64,000 bases of DNA, taken from contig NZ_JAASAE010000006.1 in the NCBI RefSeq assembly GCF_012726205.1, forward strand, positions 124,001 to 188,000. The letters run 5' to 3'. Made by a program: the position numbers and the translations under genes. Of the stretch, positions 1 to 9,468 are shown in pieces (positions within the stretch are counted from its first letter, which is position 1; each line of letters starts with the position of its first letter). The notes under the pieces were generated by a model, which ran no database searches, had not been told where the DNA came from, and saw only the letters and a program-made list of their open reading frames with translations. This stretch comes from Rhodococcus sp. HNM0569. GTDB lineage: Bacteria; Actinomycetota; Actinomycetes; Mycobacteriales; Mycobacteriaceae.

Positions 1-1
1 G

Positions 2-331
2 GGCGCACTCGACGACCTGCGCTGGGTCCAACTCGACTTCGAGGGCGTGTCCGATTTCGACACGAGCGTCTACGAACTCACTCGCGCCATCACACCGGGG
101 AATGTCCGCACGTACGGCGACGTCGCTGCGGAGCTGGGTAGCCCGGGAGCCGCCCAGGCGGTCGGACAGGCATTGGGGCGCAACCCGATCCCTCTCGTCG
201 TGCCGTGCCACCGGGTGCTCGCGGCGGACGGCGGGATCGGGGGCTTCTCGGCCGGCGGTGGCACCGTCACCAAACGCGAGCTCCTCGCACTCGAACATGC
301 ACCCGGCTTCGACGACCCGGTGCTCTTCTGA
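2..331 (+). CDS. ogt: Methylated-DNA--protein-cysteine S-methyltransferase, 3' part only
   Basis: The gene runs in from the left edge; the reading frame is open from base 2, so a GTG at 47 is internal and not the start. About 109 codons are present. They cover the C-terminal DNA-binding and active-site domain of the O6-alkylguanine transferase family, including the PCHRV motif whose Cys accepts the alkyl group, a preceding TYGDVA helix-turn-helix segment and the following GGFSAG loop. The family removes alkyl groups from guanine O6 by suicide transfer to this cysteine. Intact members are about 165-180 residues, so roughly a third to 40 per cent is missing on the left. Identification of the family is firm; whether the complete protein carries an Ada-type extension cannot be seen. 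Confidence 0.9.
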   Translation, partial: GALDDLRWVQLDFEGVSDFDTSVYELTRAITPGNVRTYGDVAAELGSPGAAQAVGQALGRNPIPLVVPCHRVLAADGGIGGFSAGGGTVTKRELLALEHAPGFDDPVLF

Positions 332-391
332 TCGCGGGCCCACCATGGAGTACCTCTGTCGAAGCATGGTCGTTCGACAGTTGCTGCCGGG

Positions 392-1225
392 CTAGCGATC
401 CTCCGGCGGCACGGGGTCGTCGAGAGCGCTCCACTCGCGCGACGGCTGCGCCGTCCACCGAGGCGGTCGGCGTTCGAGATATGCGCGGACACCCTCGCGG
501 GCGTCGGGACTGCCCATCACGCGATGGTGGAGTTCGGTCTCGAGGTCGGCGACCCGCCCGGGCGAGTAACCGTGGCGCGCGGTGTCCCACAACAGCCGCT
601 TGGACAGCGCAACCGACATCGGGGCGGTGTTCGCCGCGATGTCGGTTGCGACGTCGAGCGCCGCGGGCAGCACGTCGGCGGCAGGCAGCGATCGGCTCGC
701 CAGCCCGAGCCGCACCGCCTCACGGCCGTCGAACGTACGACCGGTCAGCAGGATGTCGGCGGCCACCGCGGTGCCGGCTATGTGCGGAACCGTCCAGTGC
801 GACATCGCATCCGGCAACACCCCGCGACGCACCTGCGGTATCGCGTACTTCGCGTCGTCGGCCACGATGCGGATGTCGGCTTGCAGCGCGATCGTGAGAC
901 CGATGCCGATCGCGTGCCCGTTGAGTGCCGCGACGACCGGCGTGTGCAACTCGAAGGCAGGTGGGTCGACGGGCGACGCACTGAACGCGGCCGCGGTGGG
1001 TGAAGCGAAAGTGTCTTCCCCCGAGGACATGTCGGCGCCTGCACAGAATGCAGGCGCGGTGCCGGTGAGCACGATCGCACGCACCGTGTCGTCGCCGTCG
1101 AGCTCGCGGTAGCGCCTGCCGAGCTCGCGGCCCATCGCGCCGGAGAACGCATTGCGACGCTCGGGGCGGTGCAGCGTGAGGACCGCGACGCCGTCCGGCC
1201 GGATGTCGCACAGCACGCCGGTCAT
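392..1225 (-). CDS. Crotonase-fold (enoyl-CoA hydratase/isomerase family) protein lacking both usual catalytic glutamates
   Basis: A 277-residue crotonase superfamily protein. The first oxyanion-hole segment CAGAD (residues 61-65) and the second NGHAIGIG (102-109) are clear, so it should bind an acyl-CoA thioester. By eye the two glutamates that act in enoyl-CoA hydratases fall on Thr (about residue 111, in GIGLT) and Gln (about 131, in IPQV), so plain hydratase activity is doubtful; isomerase, hydrolase or another crotonase chemistry is possible. The start ATG overlaps the stop of the upstream F420-type oxidoreductase as ATGA, indicating translational coupling. The two genes follow a TetR gene and probably form one unit. 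Confidence is high for the fold and low for the reaction. Confidence 0.85.
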   Translation of the reverse strand: MTGVLCDIRPDGVAVLTLHRPERRNAFSGAMGRELGRRYRELDGDDTVRAIVLTGTAPAFCAGADMSSGEDTFASPTAAAFSASPVDPPAFELHTPVVAALNGHAIGIGLTIALQADIRIVADDAKYAIPQVRRGVLPDAMSHWTVPHIAGTAVAADILLTGRTFDGREAVRLGLASRSLPAADVLPAALDVATDIAANTAPMSVALSKRLLWDTARHGYSPGRVADLETELHHRVMGSPDAREGVRAYLERRPPRWTAQPSREWSALDDPVPPEDR

Positions 1226-2229
1226 GACCGCACCGCCGCCGCGAGGTCGGCGATGTGCCGGTCGGACACGGGATAGCCCGGAAAGTAGCAGCACACGCGG
1301 TCGGCGTGCTCGCCGAACCTGTCCAGGATCTGCGCTGCGCATTCCTCGGGGGTGCCGTGCACGGCGAGGGTGGCGAACATGTCGTCGGTGATCAACTCGG
1401 TCATGGCGGCGAACGCGCCCTGCTTGGACAGCACGTTCAGCTCGGGCTGCACGTCCGCCCAGCCGTGGACCTCGAGCACCGGCCGGTAGGCTGGCGTGGA
1501 ACCGTAGAACGCGAGCAGCCCCCGCACTCCGCGTGCGGCGGCCTCCTGCTCGTCCGGCGTGCGCCCGGTCGCGACGATCACCTGCGGGTAGACCGCGAGT
1601 TCGTCGCGGCTGCGCCGCGCGGCGGCGAGACCTTCGGCGACCGCGGGCAGCGTGCGTTCGCGGAAGTGCCGGGCACTGTTGAACGGCATGACGAGCAGCC
1701 CGTCGGCTACTTCCGCAGCGGCCCTGGTCATCAGGGGCCCCAGTGCGCCGAGGCAGATCTCCGGGCGCCCGTAGGGATTCGGGCCGGGCACGAAGGTCGG
1801 CGGCATGAGCGTGTGCCGCGTGAACTCGCCTTCGAACCGCAGTCGCGTCCCGTCCTGCCACGCATCGAGGATCGCCTTGACCGCGAGCACCGTCTCGCGC
1901 ATGCGCGCCGCCGGCCTCGACCACTCGGAACCGTAGCGCTTTTCGATGTGTGCGCGGGTCTGCGACCCGAGCCCGAGCCGGAAGCGGCCGCGACTGAGTG
2001 TCTGCATGTCGTACGCGAGGTGCGCGAGATGAACCGGGCTGCGCGGCAGCGCGATCGCGACATTGGTCATCAGATCGGTCTCGACGGCCGTGGACGCGAG
2101 GGCGAGCGGAAGAAACACGTCGTGCGGCCCCTCGAAGGAGAACAGGCCGTCGACGCCGCACACGACCAACTCGCGCGCCCGCGTCGCCGCCTCCTCGAAC
2201 CGGCCGTCGAGTTGGACGTCGATACGCAT
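1222..2229 (-). CDS. LLM-class F420-dependent oxidoreductase (TIGR03617-like)
   Basis: A 335-residue luciferase-like TIM-barrel protein. The opening MRIDVQLDG and the DGLFSFEGPHDVFLPLALA segment match the actinobacterial F420-type subfamily whose members start this way, so I place the start at 2229. An in-frame ATG at 2250 would overlap the TetR stop as ATGA and add seven residues; it is a real alternative. The GRFRLGLGSQ segment is typical of the flavin/F420-binding core. The family uses reduced F420 or flavin to oxidise or reduce alcohols, aldehydes and related substrates. The substrate is unknown. Its 3' end is fused by ATGA overlap to the crotonase gene, so the two probably act on one substrate, controlled by the TetR gene upstream. 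Confidence 0.85.
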   Translation of the reverse strand: MRIDVQLDGRFEEAATRARELVVCGVDGLFSFEGPHDVFLPLALASTAVETDLMTNVAIALPRSPVHLAHLAYDMQTLSRGRFRLGLGSQTRAHIEKRYGSEWSRPAARMRETVLAVKAILDAWQDGTRLRFEGEFTRHTLMPPTFVPGPNPYGRPEICLGALGPLMTRAAAEVADGLLVMPFNSARHFRERTLPAVAEGLAAARRSRDELAVYPQVIVATGRTPDEQEAAARGVRGLLAFYGSTPAYRPVLEVHGWADVQPELNVLSKQGAFAAMTELITDDMFATLAVHGTPEECAAQILDRFGEHADRVCCYFPGYPVSDRHIADLAAAVRS

Positions 2230-2246
2230 TCCGCTGGCCGCCCGCC

Positions 2247-2873
2247 TCATCGGCGCACCATGCTCTCGCCCGTCCCGTCGATTCCGGCGCCGTGCGTCGC
2301 GAGGACGTGCAGCGCGCCCGCGAGAGAACGGATGTACGCGTCGGCGTCGCCCATACCCCGGGCGAGCCCACGCATCGACGTGGCGTTCGACAGGAGCTCG
2401 AACAGGAAAGCGTCGTCGATGCCCGCGGTAATCTCGCCCCGCGCGACCGCGCCGTCGAGCATGCGCGCGAACGCCTGCCGCACCGGCGCGCCGATCGCGA
2501 GCAACCGCGCACGCCCCTCTTCGGACCGGCTGTCGGCGAGCAGGCCGGGAACGCCCGCCCGCGCCGCGGGTCGCGCCGCACGCGCGAGGAAGATGCGGAC
2601 CCAGGTCTCGAGATCCTTGCGCAGATCGCCCGATTCGTCGGGCAGCGGGTGGCCGCCCGGCCCGTACACGGCTTCTTCGAGAAGTGCCTCGCGGCTGGGC
2701 CATCGGCGGTAGATGGCAGGGGTGTTGACGCCGGCCCGCCGCGCGACCGCCGAGACCGTCGTCTGCTGGTAACCGCTCTCGGCGAGCAGGCGACGTGCCG
2801 CGGCGAGCACGGCCTGGTCCTTCGACGCGTCTCTCGGCCGCCCGAGGCGCGGCTTGTTCTCGACCTTCACCAT
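2247..2873 (-). CDS. TetR-family transcriptional regulator
   Basis: A 208-residue TetR regulator. The N-terminal helix-turn-helix is residues about 16-60, with the recognisable AGVNTPAIYRRWPSREAL recognition region; the rest is an all-helical ligand-binding domain. The ATG at 2873 gives MVKVENKPRLGRPRD, the usual basic leader; an upstream GTG at 2906 is in frame but less likely. Two short AT-rich palindromes directly upstream (2871-2882 and 2888-2895) are unusual in this GC-rich sequence and probably form its own operator. The gene leads the unit containing the F420-type oxidoreductase and the crotonase, so autoregulation of all three is the simplest reading. Confidence 0.88.
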   Translation of the reverse strand: MVKVENKPRLGRPRDASKDQAVLAAARRLLAESGYQQTTVSAVARRAGVNTPAIYRRWPSREALLEEAVYGPGGHPLPDESGDLRKDLETWVRIFLARAARPAARAGVPGLLADSRSEEGRARLLAIGAPVRQAFARMLDGAVARGEITAGIDDAFLFELLSNATSMRGLARGMGDADAYIRSLAGALHVLATHGAGIDGTGESMVRR

Positions 2874-2895
2874 TACATAATGACCTGTAACGTTA
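2871..2895. promoter_or_regulatory. Probable TetR operator: two adjacent AT-rich palindromes
   Basis: CATTACATAATG (2871-2882) is a 5-bp inverted repeat with a 2-bp centre, and TAACGTTA (2888-2895) is a perfect 8-bp palindrome five bases away. They cover the start codon and leader of the TetR gene and face the divergent mscR promoter region. Binding by the adjacent TetR is inferred from position. Confidence 0.5.
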
Positions 2896-3020
2896 GTGCG
2901 TTTCAAGAGCCGCTCTCGCCGGCAACACTCGCGGCGTGCTCTCCGCCCGACTAGCGTCGTATGCGCATATGCGCACGACCCACGGTGTGCGCACAGGCCC
3001 CACAGTCAGGAGTGAAGACC

Positions 3021-4106
3021 ATGCCGCAGCAGGTACGAGGCGTCATCTCGCGCGCGAAGGGAGAACCCGTCGAGCTCGTCACGATCAACGTGCCCGACCC
3101 AGGCCCGGGCGAGGCGGTCGTCTCGATCGCGGCGTGCGGCGTGTGCCACACCGACCTGACGTACCGCGACGGCGGCATCAACGACGAGTACCCCTTCCTC
3201 CTCGGCCACGAGGCCGCGGGCATCGTCGAATCCGTCGGCGAGGGCGTCGACACCGTCGCGCCGGGCGACTTCGTGGTCCTGAACTGGCGTGCGGTGTGCG
3301 GCAAGTGTCGGGCATGCAAGCGCGGCAGGCCTTGGTACTGCTTCGACACGCACAATGCGAAGCAGAAGATGACCCTCGAGGACGGCACCGAGCTCACCCC
3401 GGCACTCGGCATCGGCGCGTTCGCCGACAAGACCCTCGTCGCGGCAGGCCAGTGCACCAAGGTCGATCCGCAGGCCGATCCCGCGGTCGTCGGTCTCCTC
3501 GGCTGCGGCGTCATGGCAGGCATGGGCGCCGCGATGAACACCGGCAATGTCGGCCGCGGCGACTCGGTCGCCGTCATCGGGTGCGGCGGCGTCGGCGACG
3601 CCGCGATCATGGGTGCCCGCCTCGCCGGCGCCGACAAGATCGTCGCGATCGACCGCGACCCCAAGAAGCTCGACTGGGCAACCGATCTCGGCGCAACCCA
3701 CACGATCGACGCGTCGAGCACCGACGTCGTCGAGGCAGTCCAGGAACTCACCGGCGGGTTCGGCGCCGACGTCGTGATCGACGCGGTCGGCAGGCCCGAG
3801 ACGTGGAAGCAGGCGTTCTACGCGCGCGATCTCGCGGGCACCGTGGTCCTGGTCGGCGTGCCGACGCCCGACATGACGCTGGAGATGCCGCTCGTCGACT
3901 TCTTCTCCCACGGCGGCTCGCTCAAGTCCTCGTGGTACGGCGACTGCCTGCCCGAACGGGACTTCCCGATGCTCGTGAGCCTGTACCAGCAGGGTCGGCT
4001 GCCGCTCGAGAAGTTCGTCACCGAGCGCATCGCGCTGACCGACGTCGAGAAGGCGTTCGAGACCATGCATCGCGGTGAGGTCCTTCGTTCGGTGGTGATC
4101 CTGTGA
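3021..4106 (+). CDS. mscR: S-(hydroxymethyl)mycothiol dehydrogenase
   Basis: A 361-residue zinc-dependent class III-type alcohol dehydrogenase that oxidises S-hydroxymethyl-mycothiol, the adduct of formaldehyde and mycothiol, to the formyl thioester. Catalytic zinc ligands are visible as GVCHTD (Cys42, His43) and GHE (about 62-64). Four structural-zinc cysteines lie at about 93, 96, 99 and 107, and the Rossmann motif GCGGVG follows later. AGGAG at 3008-3012 fixes the start at 3021. The stop overlaps the next start as GTGA. The pairing with a metallo-beta-lactamase-fold gene repeats the arrangement of M. tuberculosis Rv2259-Rv2260, which makes the mycothiol role more secure. Mycothiol dependence marks the host as an actinobacterium. 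Confidence 0.93.
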   Translation: MPQQVRGVISRAKGEPVELVTINVPDPGPGEAVVSIAACGVCHTDLTYRDGGINDEYPFLLGHEAAGIVESVGEGVDTVAPGDFVVLNWRAVCGKCRACKRGRPWYCFDTHNAKQKMTLEDGTELTPALGIGAFADKTLVAAGQCTKVDPQADPAVVGLLGCGVMAGMGAAMNTGNVGRGDSVAVIGCGGVGDAAIMGARLAGADKIVAIDRDPKKLDWATDLGATHTIDASSTDVVEAVQELTGGFGADVVIDAVGRPETWKQAFYARDLAGTVVLVGVPTPDMTLEMPLVDFFSHGGSLKSSWYGDCLPERDFPMLVSLYQQGRLPLEKFVTERIALTDVEKAFETMHRGEVLRSVVIL

Positions 4107-4729
4107 CTCTGCGTGTGGAGAAGGTCGTCACATCCGGCACATTCGAACTCGACGGCGGCAGTTGGGATGTCGACAACAACATCTGGCTCGTCGGGGACGA
4201 CGACGAGGTCGTCATCGTCGACGCGGCGCACTCGGCACAGCCGATCGTCGACCGCGTCGGTGGCCGCCGCGTCAAGGCGATCGTGCTCACCCACGGGCAC
4301 AACGACCACATCACGGTCGCGCCCGAGTTGTCCGATCTGCTCGACGCGCCGATCCTGCTCAATCCCGCCGACGACATGCTGTGGCGCATGACCCACCCGG
4401 GCGTCGAGTACCAGCCGCTCGAGGACGGTCAGCGGATCTCCGTGGCAGGCACCGACATCCAGGCGATCGCGACACCGGGACACTCCCCCGGTTCGACCGT
4501 CCTGTACATGCCCGAGGCGCGCGAGCTGTTCTCCGGCGACACGCTGTTCTCCGGCGGGCCGGGCGCCACCGGCCGCTCGTACTCCGACTTCCCCACGATC
4601 ATCGACTCGATCAAGGAGAAGCTGTTCGTCCTCCCGCCGGAGACGATCGTGCACACCGGACACGGCGACGGCACCACGATCGGCGACGAGTCCCCGCATC
4701 TCGAGGAATGGATCGCGCGCGGAAACTGA
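4103..4729 (+). CDS. Metallo-beta-lactamase-fold hydrolase coupled to mscR
   Basis: A 208-residue MBL-fold protein with the zinc signature THGHNDH (residues 63-69), a second ligand region TPGHSPGS, the bridging aspartate in SGDTLFSG and a final HTGHGDG. It is the size of glyoxalase II-like hydrolases. It starts with GTG overlapping the mscR stop and is therefore translationally coupled. In actinobacteria this partner of MscR is thought to hydrolyse the formyl- or another acyl-mycothiol thioester, completing formaldehyde detoxification. That role is inferred from the pairing, not from a residue unique to it. Confidence 0.88.
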   Translation: MTLRVEKVVTSGTFELDGGSWDVDNNIWLVGDDDEVVIVDAAHSAQPIVDRVGGRRVKAIVLTHGHNDHITVAPELSDLLDAPILLNPADDMLWRMTHPGVEYQPLEDGQRISVAGTDIQAIATPGHSPGSTVLYMPEARELFSGDTLFSGGPGATGRSYSDFPTIIDSIKEKLFVLPPETIVHTGHGDGTTIGDESPHLEEWIARGN

Positions 4730-4795
4730 GCGCGCGAGGCGCCGTCGCGAGGCGGGTCGGGAATAGATCGACGTGTGCGCGGGTTGGCTGGTCTC

Positions 4796-5926
4796 GTGGA
4801 AGAATCTCGACTGCAGACAGACAGCCTGTTCACCCCCTTCAGCCACGGCTCGCTGAAACTGGCCAACCGCTTCGCGATGGCGCCCATGACCCGCGGCTTC
4901 TCGCCGAGCGGAGTCCCCGGCGACGACGTCGCCGCCTACTACCGTCGCCGCGCCGCGGCCGGGGTCGGCCTCGTCATCACCGAGGGCACCTACATTCCCG
5001 ACCCCGCCGCGGGCCCGATGCGCAGCGTGCCACGGTTCTACGGAACCGAGTCACTCGACGGGTGGCGCCGCGTCGTCGACGCGGTACACGCGGAGGGCGG
5101 CGTGATCATCCCGCAGCTGTGGCACACGGGCGTCGAGCGCGGCGACCACCCGAAGTTCAATCCGGAGGTCACCACGGTGAGCCCGTCGGGCATCGCGCTC
5201 GACGGCTCACCGATGGGCCGCGCACTCGCCACCGCCGAACTCGACACTCTGCTCGAGGCGTGGGTTGCCGCGGCCGTCAACGCGAAGGATCTCGGCTTCG
5301 ACGGCCTCGAACTGCACGGCGCGCACGGCTACCTGCTCGACCAGTTCCTGTGGGAGCGCACCAACACGCGCGATGACGGATACGGTGGCTCACTCGAGGC
5401 TCGCGTACGCTTCCCCGCCGAGGTGGTGGCTGCGGTGCGCGCCGCCGTCGGGCCGGATTTCCCCATCGTGTACCGCTTCTCGCAGTGGAAGTCGAACCAG
5501 TACGACGCGCGGCTCGCGCACTCCCCCGCCGAACTGGAACGGATCCTCACGCCGCTCGTCGATGCGGGCGTCGACATCCTGCACCCGTCGACGCGTCGGC
5601 ACTGGGTACCCGAGTTCGCGGATCTCACCGGCCGCGACGGCGAACTCGGCCTCGCGGGCTGGACGAAGCGCCTCACCGGTGTTCCGACGATCACCGTCGG
5701 CTCGGTCGGCCTCGACGACGTGTTCACCACCGTGTTCACCGGCGACGGCAAGGCCCGCACCACCGGTATCGACCGGCTGCTACGGCAGTTCGAGAACGAC
5801 GAGTTCGACATCGTCGCGATCGGACGCGCGCTGCTGTCCGACCCGCTGTGGGTGCAGAAGCTGCGCGACGGACGCACCGACGAGCATGTCGCATTCTCCA
5901 ACGAGGACCGCGCGAAGCTCTACTGA
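4796..5926 (+). CDS. NADH:flavin oxidoreductase of the Old Yellow Enzyme family
   Basis: An FMN-binding TIM-barrel enzyme of about 376 residues. Recognisable parts are the N-terminal FTPFSHGSLKLANRFAMAPMTR, the active-site GAHGYLLDQFLW segment and the IGRALLSDPLW phosphate-binding end. Members reduce alpha,beta-unsaturated carbonyls or nitro compounds; longer relatives dehydrogenate trimethylamine, but the FeS domain of those is absent here. The start is uncertain between GTG 4796 (used) and GTG 4775; neither has a strong ribosome site. It lies 66 nt after the mscR pair on the same strand, so a shared transcript producing and clearing formaldehyde is possible but unproved. A 16-bp hairpin closes the unit. 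Confidence 0.85.
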   Translation: MEESRLQTDSLFTPFSHGSLKLANRFAMAPMTRGFSPSGVPGDDVAAYYRRRAAAGVGLVITEGTYIPDPAAGPMRSVPRFYGTESLDGWRRVVDAVHAEGGVIIPQLWHTGVERGDHPKFNPEVTTVSPSGIALDGSPMGRALATAELDTLLEAWVAAAVNAKDLGFDGLELHGAHGYLLDQFLWERTNTRDDGYGGSLEARVRFPAEVVAAVRAAVGPDFPIVYRFSQWKSNQYDARLAHSPAELERILTPLVDAGVDILHPSTRRHWVPEFADLTGRDGELGLAGWTKRLTGVPTITVGSVGLDDVFTTVFTGDGKARTTGIDRLLRQFENDEFDIVAIGRALLSDPLWVQKLRDGRTDEHVAFSNEDRAKLY

Positions 5927-5957
5927 GAGTAGTTGCACCCCAACCTGTGTGGTCGCG

Positions 5958-5996
5958 ATGTCACATCGTGTGCGCTGGATGCACACGATGTGACAT
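5958..5996. terminator. Perfect 16-bp hairpin between converging genes
   Basis: ATGTCACATCGTGTGC (5958-5973) and its exact complement (5981-5996) flank a 7-nt loop. There is no T-tract. It sits 31 nt after the oxidoreductase stop and before the stop of the minus-strand gene at 6052, so it can terminate both. Its right arm also begins a direct repeat. Confidence 0.7.
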
Positions 5997-6040
5997 TGTG
6001 ACCAGAGGCCACGGGTGACATCGTGACCGGAGGCCAGGGG
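5991..6040. repeat. Two 25-bp direct repeats containing TGACATYGTGACC
   Basis: The 25-bp units at 5991-6015 and 6016-6040 are head to tail and match at 22 of 25 positions. The 13-bp core also occurs inverted with one further change at 5951-5963. The array fills the gap between two converging genes. Confidence 0.75.
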
Positions 6041-6051
6041 GTGAGCGCGGT

Positions 6052-6612
6052 TCAGCTCGGCGCGACCAGCGCGAGGTACGCAGCCTGCATGCCCGAGCCC
6101 GGCGCGTACACGCCGACGTCGAGCGCGCACGTCGGGCACGGCGCGAGCGAACCCGGCGCGGCACCCGTCGCGTGCGCCGCATTGCAGCGCACGCAGTATG
6201 CGTGTGGGTCACCCTCGTCCACCGTGACCTCGTCGACGACGGCGCCGTGCGCTAGCGCGAGCGAGCGGGCGGGACCCACTGCGGCGCCGTCGCCGAGCAG
6301 TGCGAGCCTGCTGCCACGCGGCGCGTGCAGGACGCGGCCCAGCGCATCCTCGGAACGCGCCGACCACGCCGGAGGCAGCCGCAGCCAGTCGACGCGCGTG
6401 CCGCGGACGGATTCCGCGAGATCGTGCGCGGGCCGGTACGCGGCGTCGCCGAATGACGCGATCGTGAGACAGCCGACAGGGAGGACGTTTGCCGCCGCGT
6501 CCGCACGCGTGGGCAGGCCGGCACGAGATTTCCGCGCTCGAGAGCGCGCAGTCACCGAAGTCATGGTCACCGCCGTTTCGAAGCTGTATGGGTTCCTGTC
6601 GCGGCCGCTCAC
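6052..6612 (-). CDS. Small protein with a DmmA-like C-terminal cysteine domain
   Basis: Up to 186 residues; starts at GTG 6612 or ATG 6564 are both possible and neither has a convincing ribosome site. The last 50 residues hold YCVRC and CPTC pairs separated by about 16 residues, followed by a VYAPGSGMQAAYL end. This resembles the C-terminal zinc-ribbon or rubredoxin-like segment of the dimethylamine monooxygenase subunit DmmA family. The N-terminal two thirds is Ala/Arg-rich and not recognised. None of the other dimethylamine monooxygenase subunits is nearby. The nearest neighbours handle formaldehyde, which that monooxygenase releases, so a methylamine link is conceivable. The assignment rests on the cysteine pattern and is tentative. 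Confidence 0.6.
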   Translation of the reverse strand: MSGRDRNPYSFETAVTMTSVTARSRARKSRAGLPTRADAAANVLPVGCLTIASFGDAAYRPAHDLAESVRGTRVDWLRLPPAWSARSEDALGRVLHAPRGSRLALLGDGAAVGPARSLALAHGAVVDEVTVDEGDPHAYCVRCNAAHATGAAPGSLAPCPTCALDVGVYAPGSGMQAAYLALVAPS

Positions 6613-6708
6613 CCGAAGCTACCGGACACCAGCATGATTCGATGGTGAGCCACGCCGACCCCGCGCGCCACGCCGGACACGGAACGCTGACGATCTCTTA
6701 ACGCCCCG

Positions 6709-6725
6709 GTCACATCCTGTGACCC
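6709..6725. promoter_or_regulatory. 17-bp palindrome between the DmmA-like gene and dypB
   Basis: GGTCACA-TCC-TGTGACC is a perfect 7-bp inverted repeat. GGTCACA recurs in the repeats at 5991-6040 on the other side of the DmmA-like gene. It lies 129 nt before the dypB start and could be an operator for either divergent gene. Confidence 0.4.
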
Positions 6726-6853
6726 GAGGCTGCGCACATCCTGCGAACCGGCCCCCGCCACGCCGCGTCGGCCCTTCGCCTGACCCGAGCCGCTCGGACG
6801 GCGATAATCGCAGTGACCCGTGGAGCACAGCAGTACCCGCCGGAAGGAACACG

Positions 6854-7918
6854 ATGACCGAGTCGCTGTCGGCACAGTCGCCGCAGAAGGTGTCCGACCC
6901 CCTGAGCGCCGCGGCGCTGTTCGTGGTGGTGCAGGCGGGGCCCGCCGCCGCGGATGCCGGCGCCGTGCTCGACGTCGCGACCGGGGTGGGCGAGCTCGTC
7001 AAGAATGTCGGCTTCCGCGACCTGCCGTCGTCGCTCTCGTGCGTCGTGAGCATCGGCTCCCGGTTCTGGGACCGCCTCGGTCTCGACTTCAAGCCCGCGG
7101 GCCTGCATCCGTTCGTGCCGCTCGACGGCGGCGTGCATTCCGCGCCGAGCACGCCCGGCGACATCCTGTTCCACATCAAGGCACGTCGACCCGACCTGTG
7201 TTTCGAACTCGGCAGGCAGATCGTGTCGCAGCTCGGCTCGGCCGGGACGGTCGTCGACGAGGTGCACGGGTTCCGCTATTTCGATTCGCGCGACCTGCTC
7301 GGGTTCGTCGACGGCACGGCCAATCCGGTCGGCGCGGAGGCCGTCGACGCCACCACGATCGGCGACGCCGAACCCGAATTCTCCGGTGGCAGTTACGTGA
7401 TCGTGCAGAAGTACCTGCACGACATGGCGGCCTGGGACTCGCTCACCGTCGAGGAACAGCAGAACGTCATCGGCCGCACCAAGGTCGAGAACATCGAACT
7501 GGACGACGACGTCAAGCCGAGCAACTCGCACGTCGCCCTCAACACGATCGTCGACGACGACGGAGTCGAACACGACATCCTGCGCGACAACATGCCGTTC
7601 GGGTCGCTCGGCGACGACGAGTACGGCACGTACTTCATCGGCTACGCGAAGGACGTCGCGATCACCGAACTGATGCTGCAGCACATGTTCCTCGGCAACC
7701 CCGAGGGCAATTACGACCGCATCCTCGACTTCTCGACCGCCGTCACCGGGACGCTGTTCTTCGTACCGAGCCTCACGATGCTCGGGCGCCTACCGGACCT
7801 GGCGAGTCCGTCGGATGCGGTGCCCGAGTCCGGCGGAACGCCCACGACGAGCGACCCTGCTCCGGCACCGAATGCCACACCTGCCGACACGAGCCTCGGT
7901 ATCGGCGGCAAGCCCTGA
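6854..7918 (+). CDS. dypB: Dye-decolourising peroxidase, DypB type, with a probable encapsulin cargo tail
   Basis: A 354-residue haem peroxidase. GFVDG holds Asp153, SNSHVAL holds His226 (proximal haem ligand) and RDNMPFG holds Arg244 and Asn246. These numbers coincide with those published for Rhodococcus jostii DypB, which supports both the subfamily and the start at 6854 (ribosome site GGAAGGA at 6842-6848). The enzyme reduces peroxide and oxidises dyes, Mn(II) and lignin-type phenols. After the catalytic domain comes a Pro/Ala/Thr-rich linker and the final residues DTSLGIGGKP, matching the SLGIG core of encapsulin targeting peptides. No encapsulin gene is in this window, although DypB genes are commonly beside one; the downstream neighbour is purA on the other strand. 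Confidence 0.93.
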   Translation: MTESLSAQSPQKVSDPLSAAALFVVVQAGPAAADAGAVLDVATGVGELVKNVGFRDLPSSLSCVVSIGSRFWDRLGLDFKPAGLHPFVPLDGGVHSAPSTPGDILFHIKARRPDLCFELGRQIVSQLGSAGTVVDEVHGFRYFDSRDLLGFVDGTANPVGAEAVDATTIGDAEPEFSGGSYVIVQKYLHDMAAWDSLTVEEQQNVIGRTKVENIELDDDVKPSNSHVALNTIVDDDGVEHDILRDNMPFGSLGDDEYGTYFIGYAKDVAITELMLQHMFLGNPEGNYDRILDFSTAVTGTLFFVPSLTMLGRLPDLASPSDAVPESGGTPTTSDPAPAPNATPADTSLGIGGKP

Positions 7919-7948
7919 GGGCATCGGTGGCACGTGCCGCCGCTGCGC

Positions 7949-9319
<1,371 letters not shown>

Positions 9320-9468
9320 CTAGCCGAGCGGCTTCTGTGCGATCCGGACACGTCGCCGTGCGCCCCGTGCAGCCGCATCGCCCGTCACACGGGACGCTCA
9401 TGATCGCGGTCTACGATGGCGGCGACGTGCCAACCGACGGTGACGTGCCGAACCGAGCAGGAGAGCTT

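Noticed and set aside
392-2581. 729-codon minus-strand frame suggesting a fusion protein
   Set aside because: The real crotonase occupies only its last 277 codons; the rest is an off-frame reading of the F420-type oxidoreductase, which has its own start and ATGA junction.
6709-6725. CRP/GlxR-type binding site
   Set aside because: The consensus TGTGA-N6-TCACA has the half-sites in the opposite order; here TCACA precedes TGTGA with only three bases between.
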